Shown: positions 34,089-42,839 of the stretch, in pieces | How the letters are laid out: every line of letters begins with the position of its first letter | Numbering within the stretch: position 1 is the first letter of the stretch | Notes under the pieces: model-generated | Database searches by the model: none | What the model was told of the DNA's origin: nothing | The model's input: only the letters and a program-made list of their open reading frames with translations | Source: an uncultured Candidatus Competibacteraceae bacterium | GTDB lineage: Bacteria > Pseudomonadota > Gammaproteobacteria > Competibacterales > Competibacteraceae | Length of the DNA: 51,102 nt | Direction of reading: 5' to 3' | Assembly: GCA_903879705.1 (NCBI GenBank) | Contig: CAIRMO010000101.1 | Location: 1 to 51,102, forward strand | Made by a program: the position numbers and the translations under genes

Positions 34089-37000
34089 CGATGCCCCCCC
34101 ATTCCGCCCCCGATGACTTGAGTCCGCTCAAACGCGCCATTCTGACCATCGAAGACCTCAAAACCCGCCTGGCCCGCGCTGAGGCCCCGACGCCGATTGC
34201 CGTGATCGGCATCGGTTGCCGTTTTCCGGGCGGCGTGAACGGACCGGAGGCGTTCTGGCGGCTGCTGATCGAAGGCCGCTCCGGCATCATCGAGACGCCG
34301 CCCAATCGCTGGAATAGCGCGGACTGGTATGACCCTGACCGCAATGTCCCCGGCAAGATGAATATGCGCTGCGCCGGGTTTCTCGCCGACGGCATCGACC
34401 GGTTTGATGCCGGCTTTTTCAGTATTGCCCCGCGGGAAGCGGCCAGCATGGACCCCCAACAACGCTTGTTACTGGAAGTGGCCTGGGAAACGCTGGAAAA
34501 CGCGGCGCTCGCTCCGGATCGGATTAAAGGCGCGAATTGCGGGGTTTTCGTCGGGCTGTACCACAACAACTACGCGCTGAGCGGGCGCGGTTCGCCGGCC
34601 CCGGAGATCATTGACGGCTGGTCGGCGTCAGGCAGCCATACCAGTATCGCGGCGGGTCGCCTGTCCTATCTGCTCGATCTGAAAGGGCCGAGCCTAGCCG
34701 TCGATACCGCCTGTTCTTCGTCGCTGGTCGCGGTGCATCTGGCGGTGCGTAGCCTGCAATCCGGCGAGTGCAATCTGGCTCTGGCGGGCGGCGTCCACTT
34801 GCTGTTAGCACCCGAAGCGCTGGTGGCCAGCACCAAACTCGGCGCGACCGCCCCCGATGGCCGGTGCAAGGCGTTCGATGCCGCCGCTGACGGCTTCGGC
34901 CACGGTGAAGGGTGCGGGCTGGTGGTACTCAAACGGCTGCCGGAGGCGCTGGCCGATGGCAACCGGGTGTTGGCGATCATCCACGGTTCGGCGGTGAATC
35001 AGGATGGCCGTTCCAACAGCCTGACCGCGCCGAATGGCCCGGCTCAGGAGGCGGTGATCCGTGCCGCCTTGACCCGCGCCGGTATTGCGCCGCGTCTGAT
35101 GTCCTATGTGGAAGCCCACGGCACCGGCACCCGCTTGGGCGATCCCATTGAAATCGAGGCGCTATCAACGGTTCTCGGCCCCGGGCGGGATACGCCGCTG
35201 ATGGTCGGTTCGGTCAAAACCAATATCGGTCATCTGGAAGCTGCCGCCGGGATAGCCGGATTGATCAAAGCGGTGCTGTGCGTCGAGCATGGCCTGATCC
35301 CGCCACATTTGAATTTCACCGCGTTGAACCCGGAAATCGACCCGGAACGGGCGCGACTGGTGATTCCCACTGAACCCATCGCCTGGGCCGGCGTGGATGG
35401 ACGGCGGATCGCCGGAGTCAGCGCTTTCGGCTTCGGCGGTACCAATGCCCATCTGGTGCTGGAGTCGAACCACCCCGGCGCTCCGCGCTACCCCTCTTTA
35501 GCCAAGGAGGGGAATGTGCAGGTGTTGCCGCTCTCGGCGCGCGATCCGCAGGCGCTGACGGAACTCGTAGCGCGCTGGGCGGATTGGCTGGAGGAAACGG
35601 CTGAACCGTTCGCGGCCATTGCCCAAACCGCCAGTGCTGGTCGCGATCACTTTGCGCATCGCCTGGCGGTGACGGTAACTGATGCCCGTGCTGCCGCTAC
35701 GGCGCTCCGTCGGGCGGTTCCGGTTGAAGTCAGGAATGCGCCGCGCATTGCGTTCCTGTTCACCGGGCAGGGTTCTCAATACCCCGGCATGGCCCGCCGC
35801 GCCTATGCGTGCTTCCCGGTGTTTCGCGCCGCGCTGGACCGCTATGCCGGCATCCTCGATGCGCCGCTGGGTTGTTCGGCGCTCGATCTGCTGTTTGGCG
35901 AGGCGTCAATCGACAATACCGGCCTCGCGCAACCGCTGGTGGTGGCGGTGGAACTGGCTTTAGTAGACCTGTGGCACTCCTGGGGCATCACGCCGGTAGC
36001 GGTGATGGGCCATAGCGTCGGTGAGTATGCCGCGGCAGTCGTGGCCGGCGTGTTCACTCCGGCAGAGGCGCTCGCGCTGGTGGCGGAACGTGGGCGGTTG
36101 ATGCAGTCCTTGCCCGCCGGTGGCGGCATGTTGGCCGTTTTCGCGCCCGTGGAAGCTGTGGAACCGTGGCTGGCGGTCGTGGACGGCATTCTGGATTTGG
36201 CCGGATTCAATGGCCCGGCCAATACCGTGGTGTCGGGCGATCTCGCGGCGCTGGATCGGTTGGCCGAACGGCTGGATCAACGCGGCATCGACAGTCGTCG
36301 GCTGGCGGTGTCCCATGCTTTTCATTCGGCGTTGCTGGAGCCGGCGCTGCCGGGACTGGAGCAGGCGGCTGGCCGCTACGGTGTGCGTCATGCCCACCTG
36401 CCGCTGATCTCCAACCTGACCGGAACGCCGCGTGAGACCTTCGACGCCGGCTACTGGCGGGAACATGCCCGCCAGCCGGTGCGGTTTGTTCAGGGTCTGG
36501 AAGCCTTGCAGGCGCTGGGTTGCGCTGTTTTTCTGGAAATTGGGCCACAGGCGATCTTGACCGCACTGGGTAAAGCGGCGCGGGACAAGGGCCGCTGGCT
36601 GACTTCGTTGCGGCGCGGGGTGGCGGATGACGCCGGTTTGGCTGAGGCGCTGGCGGGACTTTATCAAGCGGGCGCAGCGGTCGATTGGGCGGGGGTGTTC
36701 GCCGAAACCCGTCCGGGCTGGGTGGCCGCACCGACCTATCCGTTCCAGCGCCGGCGCTATTGGCTGGATGTGCCGCAGATAGAGCGGGCGGCTCATCCGT
36801 TCTCCCCTCGTCCGCTGGCGGGAGCGGGGCTGGGGGAAGGTTCAGCCCTGGTCTACGATTTCTACGACGAATTGACCGTGGTTTCGCGCACCTACGAGAC
36901 TTCCGGCACCGCCGATCTGGACGCAGAAGGCCACCTGACCTTTGGTTTCCTGCCGGAACCGGTTCCGGGCTTTTCCTGGGTGCGGGCGTTGTTCGAGAAG

Positions 37001-40000
37001 GACGAGAATCCCGACGCTCATGCCTTGTTCCGCGCCAGTCAGCGGGAACTCAAGGACAGTCTGTTCGTCGGCATCGACTTTTCCCGCATGAGGCGGGTCT
37101 TCGACTATGGCTGCGGGCACGCCGCTGATGTGTGCAGCCTGGCGCTGCATCATCCGCAACTCGAACTTCAGGGCTACACGCTGTCGGCCCGGCAGGTCGA
37201 GGTCGGCACCGAACGCATCGCCCGGCTGGGCTTGCAAAACCGGGTGCGGGTGCAACGCAATGATTCCAGCGCCGTCCCTTTCCCCGGCCAGTTCGATCTG
37301 ATTTTCGGTTTTGAGGTCACCGGCCTGATCGCTGACAAGGAAGCCTTGTTCGACAATATCGCCACGCATCTGGCCCCCGGCGGGCTGCTGGTGATCGCTG
37401 ATTTTGTCGCGACCGCCGATCCCATTGCCAATCCAGAAACGCATTCCTTCACCCCGGATTTCCCGCAATGGGCGGCACTGTTTGGCAACCGGCGCTTGCG
37501 GTTGACCCGGGCGGTGGACGCCAGCCTTGAAATCGCCAACTGGCTCGAAGACCCGAATATCGAGGCCAACGTCGCGGCGCTGGCTACCCGGTTCGGGCTG
37601 GGCGAACTGACCTGTCGACACCTGCTCTCGAACGCCAATATCGGCAAGGCGTTGCGCGTTGATCTCATGCGCTACCTGCTGTTGACCGCGCAGGCCGCGC
37701 CCCACGAAGAAGAAGCCGTTCTGCGGGAGGCCAATCAAATCCTGTTGCGGAATGCCCGGCGCTTGGGCGCTGCTCCCCAAAATTCCCCCGGCTTTGCTAC
37801 CCCCCTTCCTAAAAGGGGAGGCAGAGAGGGCGTCACTCCTTCCCTTAAAAAAGGAGGGTTGGGGGGAATTTTCCAGTGGCGGCATTGGCTCTATGGCATC
37901 GACTGGCTCACCCTGCCAAACACCGAACCGCTGCCTGATCCCGCCGTGATCGCCGCGGCGCTGGTTTTCGACGTTGTGCGGGAACGGGCAGCGCTGGAAC
38001 CTTTCGCGGCAGCGGGCGCAACCGCCGACCGGTTAAGCCTCGATTACACGGTCGCCGCCTTCCGTGCGCTCGGCTGCGCCGATGTGGACGCCGCCGCCCG
38101 GGTCGAAATCGCCGCGCCTTTCCGCCGGTTGCGCGACCGGTTGATCGCGGTGATGACGGCGGCGGGTCTGCATGAATTGCCTGATCCCGGCGACCCGGAC
38201 GCCCGCGCCGCTGAGGCATTAGCCCGCCATCCCGAAGCAGAAGCCGAATTTACGTTATTGCGCCGCTGCGGCGGGCCGTTGAGTCAAGTGCTGACTGGAC
38301 AGGTTGATCCGCTGGAATTGCTGTTTCCCGGTGGTGATATTCGCCTGGCCGAGCGGCTGTATGAACGGTCCCCGTTTTCACAGGCGGTACAGCGCCTGGT
38401 CGGGCAGGCGGTGGCCCATTTGCCGCGTACTCGGCCATTGGCAATTTTGGAGATCGGCGGCGGTTCCGGCGCGACCACTGCTCATGTGTTGCCCCATCTG
38501 TCGCCGGGTAGCCGCTATCTGTTCACTGATCTCGGCGCAGGACTGGTCGATCGGGCGCAGGACAAGTTTGCCGGGGCGGGTCTGGATTATGCGGTGCTGG
38601 ACATCGCCCGCCCGCTGGAGGGTCAGGGCATCGCCACTGGCGTTTGGGATGTGGTCGTGGCCGCCAATGTGCTGCATGCCACCCCTGATCTGGCCCGTAC
38701 CCTGGGCCATGTCCGGGAGTTATTGACGCCCGGTGGCCTGCTGCTGTTGATTGAGAACACCGGACGACTGAACTGGGGGGATTTGACCTTCGGCCTGACC
38801 GATGGCATGTGGAACTTTACCGACACCGGCTTGCGCGATTACGCCTTGCTCTATCAAAGCCAGTGGCGGGAATTACTGCCGCGCTGTGGATTCGAGAATC
38901 TCGCTCTGCTCACGCCAGGCGAACCGGATCAAGGTGGCTTGTCGCAACAGTGCGTGATGCTGGCGCGGCGCAATGCCCGGCGGCATTGGTTGTTAGCCAG
39001 TAGCCCGGATGCACTGACCGCTCCGCTGGTTCAAGCCCTGACCGCGACCGGCGACCGCTGTACCTGCATTGGAGCGCTTACCGATGAACCCGATGAAGGG
39101 CTGGCGGAGGTGAGCGATGTGGTTTATCTGGGTGCCGTCGAGGCTACTGATCCCTTACAACAGAAAGCCGTATTGGCTCCGGCGCTGGCGCTGGCCAAAA
39201 TCCTGGTCAATTGGGCCGAGCCGCCGCGTCTGACCCTCGTCACTCGTGGCGCTCAGGCGGTGGGCGACCGGAGGCAACCGGCGCAAGCGACCCTGCTGGG
39301 TTTCGGGCGGGCGCTGCTGGGCGAGGTGAGGGAACTGCATACCCGCCTGATTGATCTTGATCCCGTCGATTCCATCGCCGATCAGGTGGCGGCGCTGACC
39401 GATGAATTAACCCTTGGCCGTGAAAATGAAATGGCCCGGCGGGGCGGTCTTCGTCAGCAACCGCAACTGGTGCGCCGGGCCGCAACGCCGGTTGCGCCGC
39501 CGCGCTTCGATCCGACGGTCAGCACTCTGGTCACCGGCGCGTTTGGTGGTTTGGGGCTGAAAGTAGCGGGCTGGCTGGTCGAACATGGCGCGAGAACGCT
39601 GGTTCTGGCGGGTCGCAACCTGCCCACGCCGGAAGCTGAAACGGTGCTGGACGCCTTACGCAGTCAGGGCGTTCGGGTGTTGCCGATCCGTTGCGACGTA
39701 GCGGATCGCGCTCAGGTTCAGGCACTGATTGCCGCCGCGCAGGAAGCCGCTCCGCTGAAAGGGGTAATTCACGCCGCCGGGGCGCTGGCCGACGCCCGTC
39801 TGGCGGGACAGACCTGGGAGATGTTCGAGCGCGTATTGGCGGCCAAAGTCCTCGGCTCCTGGCATTTGCATGAGTTGACCGTTGATCTCGATCTGGAGCA
39901 TTTCGTGCTGTTTTCGTCGGCCGCCGGCTTTCTCGGACCCGCTGGACAAACCAATCACGCTGCCGCTAACAGCTTTATCGATGCGTTGGCTCATGCCCGG

Positions 40001-40735
40001 CGCGCTTCTGGTCTACCTGCGCTGGCGGTGGACTGGGGTGCTTGGGCCGAAGTCGGTGCAGCAGTGCGCGATGATCTGGAAGCTCGGGTAGAACGCACCG
40101 GGTTGATCCACATGGCCCCGGAACCGGCCTTGGCGGCGCTGGATTGGGCGATGAGCCAGAACGCGCCGCAAATCGCCATTCTGGACGCCGACTGGGCGAC
40201 TTATCGGCAACGCTTCCTGCGGGGTGGCGTACCCGGGTTGCTGGCCGGACTGACCGTTGCGATAAATCCCCCCGTATCCCGGTCCTCGTTCCCTCTCCAA
40301 AAAGCCGAGGAGAACCGCCGGGATCAACCGGGATCGGTCACTCTGCGTGAACAATTGGCTGCGATTCCGGTTTCGCAGCGGCTGGATAGATTGATGGACG
40401 CGATTCGCGCTCAAGCCGCCAGGATCATGCGGCTGGACGAGGTCGGCAATATCACTGACGAGCGCCCGTTGCGCGATCTGGGCCTTGACTCGCTGATGGC
40501 GGTGGAAATGCGTAACGCCTTGGCCGCTCAGGTTGGGGCGAAGTTGGCCGCAACGCTGTTGTTCGACCAGCCGAGCGTTGGAGCATTGGCGGTGTTTCTG
40601 GCTGGTAGCGTTTTCGCTGAATTATTTCCGGTTCAACCGGATGAGGGCGAAAAGACCGAATTGGCCGGACTGGATGTGTCTGCTCTGTCGGCGTTGTTGG
40701 ATGCTGAACTGGGAGAAATAAAAACGGATGCTTAA
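34085..40735 (+). CDS. Polyketide synthase C: KS-AT-MT-cMT-KR-ACP
   Basis: 2216 aa, starting in an ATGA overlap with PKS B. Order: N-terminal docking helix ([19 protein letters not shown]), KS 37-455 (Cys210, His345, His383), AT with GHSVGEY (Ser644) and HAFH (malonyl), a first SAM-methyltransferase from about 923 ([13 protein letters not shown] loop [10 protein letters not shown] at 1006), a second methyltransferase of the usual PKS C-methyl type (EIGGGSG at 1456; NVLHATPDL), KR with TGAFGGLG at 1817 but NHAAAN for NYAAAN (Tyr replaced by His1958), and ACP (LGLDSLMA, Ser2136). The tail [18 protein letters not shown] resembles a docking segment, yet no further PKS follows and there is no releasing domain. 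Tandem methyltransferases suggest C- plus O-methylation. Repeat-derived inserts lie after the KS, after the AT and between the methyltransferases. Confidence 0.95.
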   Translation: MTMPPHSAPDDLSPLKRAILTIEDLKTRLARAEAPTPIAVIGIGCRFPGGVNGPEAFWRLLIEGRSGIIETPPNRWNSADWYDPDRNVPGKMNMRCAGFLADGIDRFDAGFFSIAPREAASMDPQQRLLLEVAWETLENAALAPDRIKGANCGVFVGLYHNNYALSGRGSPAPEIIDGWSASGSHTSIAAGRLSYLLDLKGPSLAVDTACSSSLVAVHLAVRSLQSGECNLALAGGVHLLLAPEALVASTKLGATAPDGRCKAFDAAADGFGHGEGCGLVVLKRLPEALADGNRVLAIIHGSAVNQDGRSNSLTAPNGPAQEAVIRAALTRAGIAPRLMSYVEAHGTGTRLGDPIEIEALSTVLGPGRDTPLMVGSVKTNIGHLEAAAGIAGLIKAVLCVEHGLIPPHLNFTALNPEIDPERARLVIPTEPIAWAGVDGRRIAGVSAFGFGGTNAHLVLESNHPGAPRYPSLAKEGNVQVLPLSARDPQALTELVARWADWLEETAEPFAAIAQTASAGRDHFAHRLAVTVTDARAAATALRRAVPVEVRNAPRIAFLFTGQGSQYPGMARRAYACFPVFRAALDRYAGILDAPLGCSALDLLFGEASIDNTGLAQPLVVAVELALVDLWHSWGITPVAVMGHSVGEYAAAVVAGVFTPAEALALVAERGRLMQSLPAGGGMLAVFAPVEAVEPWLAVVDGILDLAGFNGPANTVVSGDLAALDRLAERLDQRGIDSRRLAVSHAFHSALLEPALPGLEQAAGRYGVRHAHLPLISNLTGTPRETFDAGYWREHARQPVRFVQGLEALQALGCAVFLEIGPQAILTALGKAARDKGRWLTSLRRGVADDAGLAEALAGLYQAGAAVDWAGVFAETRPGWVAAPTYPFQRRRYWLDVPQIERAAHPFSPRPLAGAGLGEGSALVYDFYDELTVVSRTYETSGTADLDAEGHLTFGFLPEPVPGFSWVRALFEKDENPDAHALFRASQRELKDSLFVGIDFSRMRRVFDYGCGHAADVCSLALHHPQLELQGYTLSARQVEVGTERIARLGLQNRVRVQRNDSSAVPFPGQFDLIFGFEVTGLIADKEALFDNIATHLAPGGLLVIADFVATADPIANPETHSFTPDFPQWAALFGNRRLRLTRAVDASLEIANWLEDPNIEANVAALATRFGLGELTCRHLLSNANIGKALRVDLMRYLLLTAQAAPHEEEAVLREANQILLRNARRLGAAPQNSPGFATPLPKRGGREGVTPSLKKGGLGGIFQWRHWLYGIDWLTLPNTEPLPDPAVIAAALVFDVVRERAALEPFAAAGATADRLSLDYTVAAFRALGCADVDAAARVEIAAPFRRLRDRLIAVMTAAGLHELPDPGDPDARAAEALARHPEAEAEFTLLRRCGGPLSQVLTGQVDPLELLFPGGDIRLAERLYERSPFSQAVQRLVGQAVAHLPRTRPLAILEIGGGSGATTAHVLPHLSPGSRYLFTDLGAGLVDRAQDKFAGAGLDYAVLDIARPLEGQGIATGVWDVVVAANVLHATPDLARTLGHVRELLTPGGLLLLIENTGRLNWGDLTFGLTDGMWNFTDTGLRDYALLYQSQWRELLPRCGFENLALLTPGEPDQGGLSQQCVMLARRNARRHWLLASSPDALTAPLVQALTATGDRCTCIGALTDEPDEGLAEVSDVVYLGAVEATDPLQQKAVLAPALALAKILVNWAEPPRLTLVTRGAQAVGDRRQPAQATLLGFGRALLGEVRELHTRLIDLDPVDSIADQVAALTDELTLGRENEMARRGGLRQQPQLVRRAATPVAPPRFDPTVSTLVTGAFGGLGLKVAGWLVEHGARTLVLAGRNLPTPEAETVLDALRSQGVRVLPIRCDVADRAQVQALIAAAQEAAPLKGVIHAAGALADARLAGQTWEMFERVLAAKVLGSWHLHELTVDLDLEHFVLFSSAAGFLGPAGQTNHAAANSFIDALAHARRASGLPALAVDWGAWAEVGAAVRDDLEARVERTGLIHMAPEPALAALDWAMSQNAPQIAILDADWATYRQRFLRGGVPGLLAGLTVAINPPVSRSSFPLQKAEENRRDQPGSVTLREQLAAIPVSQRLDRLMDAIRAQAARIMRLDEVGNITDERPLRDLGLDSLMAVEMRNALAAQVGAKLAATLLFDQPSVGALAVFLAGSVFAELFPVQPDEGEKTELAGLDVSALSALLDAELGEIKTDA
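35465..35513 (+). repeat. ~50-bp palindromic element, in frame in KS5-AT5 linker
   Basis: TCGAACCACCCCGGCGC then TCC then GCGCTACCCCTCTTTAGCC and AAGGAGGGGA. Translated [17 protein letters not shown], the same frame as the copy at 19320 and nearly the same peptide, but in a different linker of a different protein. It directly follows the KS end motif NAHLVLE. Confidence 0.87.
36801..36840 (+). repeat. GC-rich hairpin element, in frame between AT5 and first MT
   Basis: TCTCCCCTCGTCCGCTGGCG then GGAGCGGGGCTGGGGGAAGG, translated as [14 protein letters not shown]. It is a diverged member of the family at 28773; the hairpin is imperfect. Confidence 0.65.
36848..38990 (+). other. Tandem methyltransferase domains of PKS C
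   Basis: Two unrelated class I SAM-dependent methyltransferases follow the AT. The first (about residues 922-1230) begins VYDFYDEL and has [17 protein letters not shown] and [16 protein letters not shown]. It resembles stand-alone-like methyltransferases inserted in cyanobacterial and myxobacterial PKS modules; O- or C-specificity cannot be told from motifs alone. The second (about 1262-1620) is the standard PKS C-methyltransferase, close in layout to the one in module 1. An 84-bp repeat element is translated as the linker between them. Confidence 0.8.
37789..37872 (+). repeat. 84-bp MITE-like element, in frame between the two MT domains
   Basis: Perfect 11-bp terminal inverted repeats, AAAATTCCCCC (37789-37799) and GGGGGAATTTT (37862-37872), enclose two internal hairpins (CCCCCTTCC-TAAA-AGGGGAGG and CTCCTTCCC-TTAAAA-AAGGAGGG). 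The length is exactly 28 codons. Translated from [15 protein letters not shown] to [10 protein letters not shown]. It forms the linker between the first and second methyltransferase of PKS C. Confidence 0.88.
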
Positions 40736-40919
40736 TTCGGCAGGCGGGTTCTGGCCAACATCGCCTCGACTCATTCGAGTTCGGCGGGCTGAGCGTTTTC
40801 ACTCTGGTGTTAGAGCAGGCGTTGCCGCAGCGACGGTGCCTCTCAAGATCATTTTGTTGGGTTCCCATGCCCCACTGCCATTAAGTTCCGGATTCAGGAC
40901 GTTGGGTTGTCTATTTTTT

Positions 40920-40949
40920 TCGTCATTCCCTCGAATGCGGGTATGACGA
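40920..40949. repeat. Intergenic dRS3-like half repeat downstream of PKS C
   Basis: TCGTCAT and ATGACGA arms enclose TCCCTCGAATGCGGGT, half of the paired element found in PKS B at 32273. The 306-base gap 40736-41041 otherwise holds no gene. A TTGACC at about 40965 could be a -35 box for the next operon, but a matching -10 with 17-bp spacing (TATCGG) is poor. The last ~100 bases are clearly more AT-rich than the PKS genes. Confidence 0.65.
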
Positions 40950-41041
40950 ACGGGGTAGTTTTTGACCTGAATAAAGATAAAATCTATCGGGAAACGGTAT
41001 AACATTCTCTATGAAGCTGGTTTGGTTAAAACAAGGAGATC

Positions 41042-41896
41042 ATGAATATGAGCAACGAAGTTGATTTGCAGGATTGGGTAGGCCGCACGGAGGAGTTGCA
41101 TGATCGGATTGATCCGACGCCGGTGCTGGCCATGGCTCGCACTCTGGATCATCGGGAATTTACGGCCCGATTCGGAGAACCGTTGCCAGAACTCTGGCAT
41201 TGGCTCTATTTTCTCCCGATGGTGGCACAATCCAGAATCGGCGCAGATGGTCATCCTGAAAAAGGCGGATTTTTACCGCCGGTGGCACTGGAAAGACGGA
41301 TGTGGGCCAGTAGCCGATTAACTTTTCATCAGGACTTAATCATTGGAGAGGAAATCCACAAGACTTCGGAAATTCTCAGGATTTCAGAAAAACAGGGCAA
41401 AACCGGCAGCATGGTGTTTGTTACTGTCCGGCATTTAACGCATTCAAAACAAGGGCTGGCGATTAGCGAAGAACAGGATATTGTTTACTTGCCGATGCCT
41501 AAAATCTTTGTGCCACCACCGCCTAATCGATTACCCGATCATTTGCAATGGCGGGAAAACTATCCGGTCGACCCCGTACTGTTATTCCGCTTTTCCGCGC
41601 TGACTTTCAATGCCCACCGGATTCATTATGATGTGAACTACGCTACTGAAGTGGAGAAGTACCCAGGGCTGGTCGTGCATGGCCCGCTACAGGCGATCTT
41701 GTTGATGGAATCGGCAAAGCGGCATCATCCAGCCCAAAAACCGGCGGTCTACGCCTTCCGGGCCATGCGCCCACTTTTTGTATTTGACCCGATCGCGGTT
41801 TGCGGTCAAACTAAACCTGATGGCAACCTTGAGTTATATACTGCCAATGGCGATGATTGTATCGGGATGCAAGCTAACCTGAACTGGAGATCATAA
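41042..41896 (+). CDS. Mesaconyl-C4-CoA hydratase-like protein (MaoC/HTD2 fold)
   Basis: Probably hydrates mesaconyl-C4-CoA (or itaconyl-CoA) to (S)-citramalyl-CoA. The 284 aa (about 31 kDa) have two hotdog halves. The first has FLPPVALERRMWASSRLTFH and EKQGKTGSMVFVTVRH, typical of Meh/HTD2-type proteins. The second has FNAHRIHYDVNYA followed by YPGLVVHGPLQA, the MaoC-type active-site region. AAGGAG lies three bases before the ATG at 41042 and nine bases before a second ATG at 41048, so translation may really start at 41048 (MSNEVDL). It is first in a three-gene operon with a CitE-type lyase and Mct, which together form the citramalyl-CoA route. Codon use is visibly more AT-rich than in the PKS genes. 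Confidence 0.8.
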   Translation: MNMSNEVDLQDWVGRTEELHDRIDPTPVLAMARTLDHREFTARFGEPLPELWHWLYFLPMVAQSRIGADGHPEKGGFLPPVALERRMWASSRLTFHQDLIIGEEIHKTSEILRISEKQGKTGSMVFVTVRHLTHSKQGLAISEEQDIVYLPMPKIFVPPPPNRLPDHLQWRENYPVDPVLLFRFSALTFNAHRIHYDVNYATEVEKYPGLVVHGPLQAILLMESAKRHHPAQKPAVYAFRAMRPLFVFDPIAVCGQTKPDGNLELYTANGDDCIGMQANLNWRS

Positions 41897-41898
41897 AT

Positions 41899-42819
41899 AT
41901 GGCTGAAAAACTGGAGCGTTCGGTATTATTGGCACCCGGTTCCAACTGGAAAATGATCGAGAAAACCACAGCTTCAAAAGCTGATGCTGTTTGTATCGAT
42001 TTGGAAGATGCAGTAGCGCCGGGAGAAAAGCAAGCCGGTCGGGCTAATGTGATTCGGGCTTATCGAGAATTGGATTTTGGCAATAAATTGCGCATGTTCA
42101 GGATGAATGGACTGGATACCCATTTTGCCTACCGCGATTTGATTGAAATCATTGAAGCGGTCGGTGATCGAATTGATCGGGTGGTCGTACCGAAGGTCAA
42201 TCGTCCGGAGGATATTCTGTTTGTGGCGACGCTACTGGAACAGATTGAAAGTTATAAAAGTTATTCACGCCCGATTGGAATTGAAGCCCTGATTGAAACC
42301 GCGCTCGGCTGCATCAATATCAAGGACATTGCCGCTTGTTCTGACCGGCTCAAAGGACTGGTTTACGGTCCCGGCGATTATGCGGCCTCAGTCCAAATGC
42401 CACTGGAATCGATTGGCGAAATGGACGAAAATGACCGGATTTATCCCGGTCACCGCTGGCATCATGTCATGCACTCACTGGTGAGCGCTGCCCGAGCCTA
42501 TGGCAAGCAGGTGATTGACGGGCCGTTTGCCGGAATCAAAAACATCGAGGGTTTAACCCAAGCCTGTAAAATCAGCCTGGCCATGGGTTTCGATGGAAAA
42601 TGGTGTATTCATCCGGGACAGCTTGACACCGTTAATCAACTCTTTGTTCCGTCACCCAAGGATATTGCCTGGGCGAAACACGTCCTGAGTGAATATGAAG
42701 CTGCATTAAAAGAAGGCCGGGGCGCGATCAGCGTCAAGGGTAAAATGATTGATGTTGCTTCCCTCAGAATGTGCCAGCACATTGTCGAGAAAGCGAAGTC
42801 AGCCGGATTGTTGAACTGA
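41899..42819 (+). CDS. Citramalyl-CoA / malyl-CoA lyase, CitE-like (HpcH/HpaI family)
   Basis: Cleaves (S)-citramalyl-CoA to acetyl-CoA and pyruvate, and/or malyl-CoA and beta-methylmalyl-CoA. At 306 aa it shows the family landmarks SVLLAPGSN, CIDLEDAVAPGEK (metal-binding acidic residue), VVVPKVNRPEDI, IGIEALIETALG (metal-binding Glu) and GFDGKWCIHPGQ. The segment GPGDYAAS is a variant of GPADLAAS seen in malyl-CoA lyases. GGAG nine bases upstream lies inside the end of the preceding gene; the two genes are two bases apart. Substrate preference within the malyl/citramalyl group cannot be told from the sequence; the neighbours favour citramalyl-CoA. Confidence 0.85.
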   Translation: MAEKLERSVLLAPGSNWKMIEKTTASKADAVCIDLEDAVAPGEKQAGRANVIRAYRELDFGNKLRMFRMNGLDTHFAYRDLIEIIEAVGDRIDRVVVPKVNRPEDILFVATLLEQIESYKSYSRPIGIEALIETALGCINIKDIAACSDRLKGLVYGPGDYAASVQMPLESIGEMDENDRIYPGHRWHHVMHSLVSAARAYGKQVIDGPFAGIKNIEGLTQACKISLAMGFDGKWCIHPGQLDTVNQLFVPSPKDIAWAKHVLSEYEAALKEGRGAISVKGKMIDVASLRMCQHIVEKAKSAGLLN

Positions 42820-42839
42820 ACAGCAAGGTCACTGATTCA

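Noticed and set aside
16162-37880. CRISPR-like interpretation of the repeated GC-rich palindromes
   Set aside because: The copies are far apart, lie in coding sequence, have no regular spacers, and no cas genes are present.
40262-40340. A further repeat element in the KR5-ACP5 linker (ATCCCGG...CCGGGAT with CCTCG...CGAGG inside)
   Set aside because: The arms are short and the spacing irregular, and no second copy was seen in the window, so it is not counted with the eleven supported elements.
14593-40735. Classification of the cluster as a trans-AT polyketide system because PKS B lacks an AT
   Set aside because: Modules 1, 2, 3 and 5 have integrated ATs with intact GHSxG, and no stand-alone AT gene is present. 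Only one module is AT-less.
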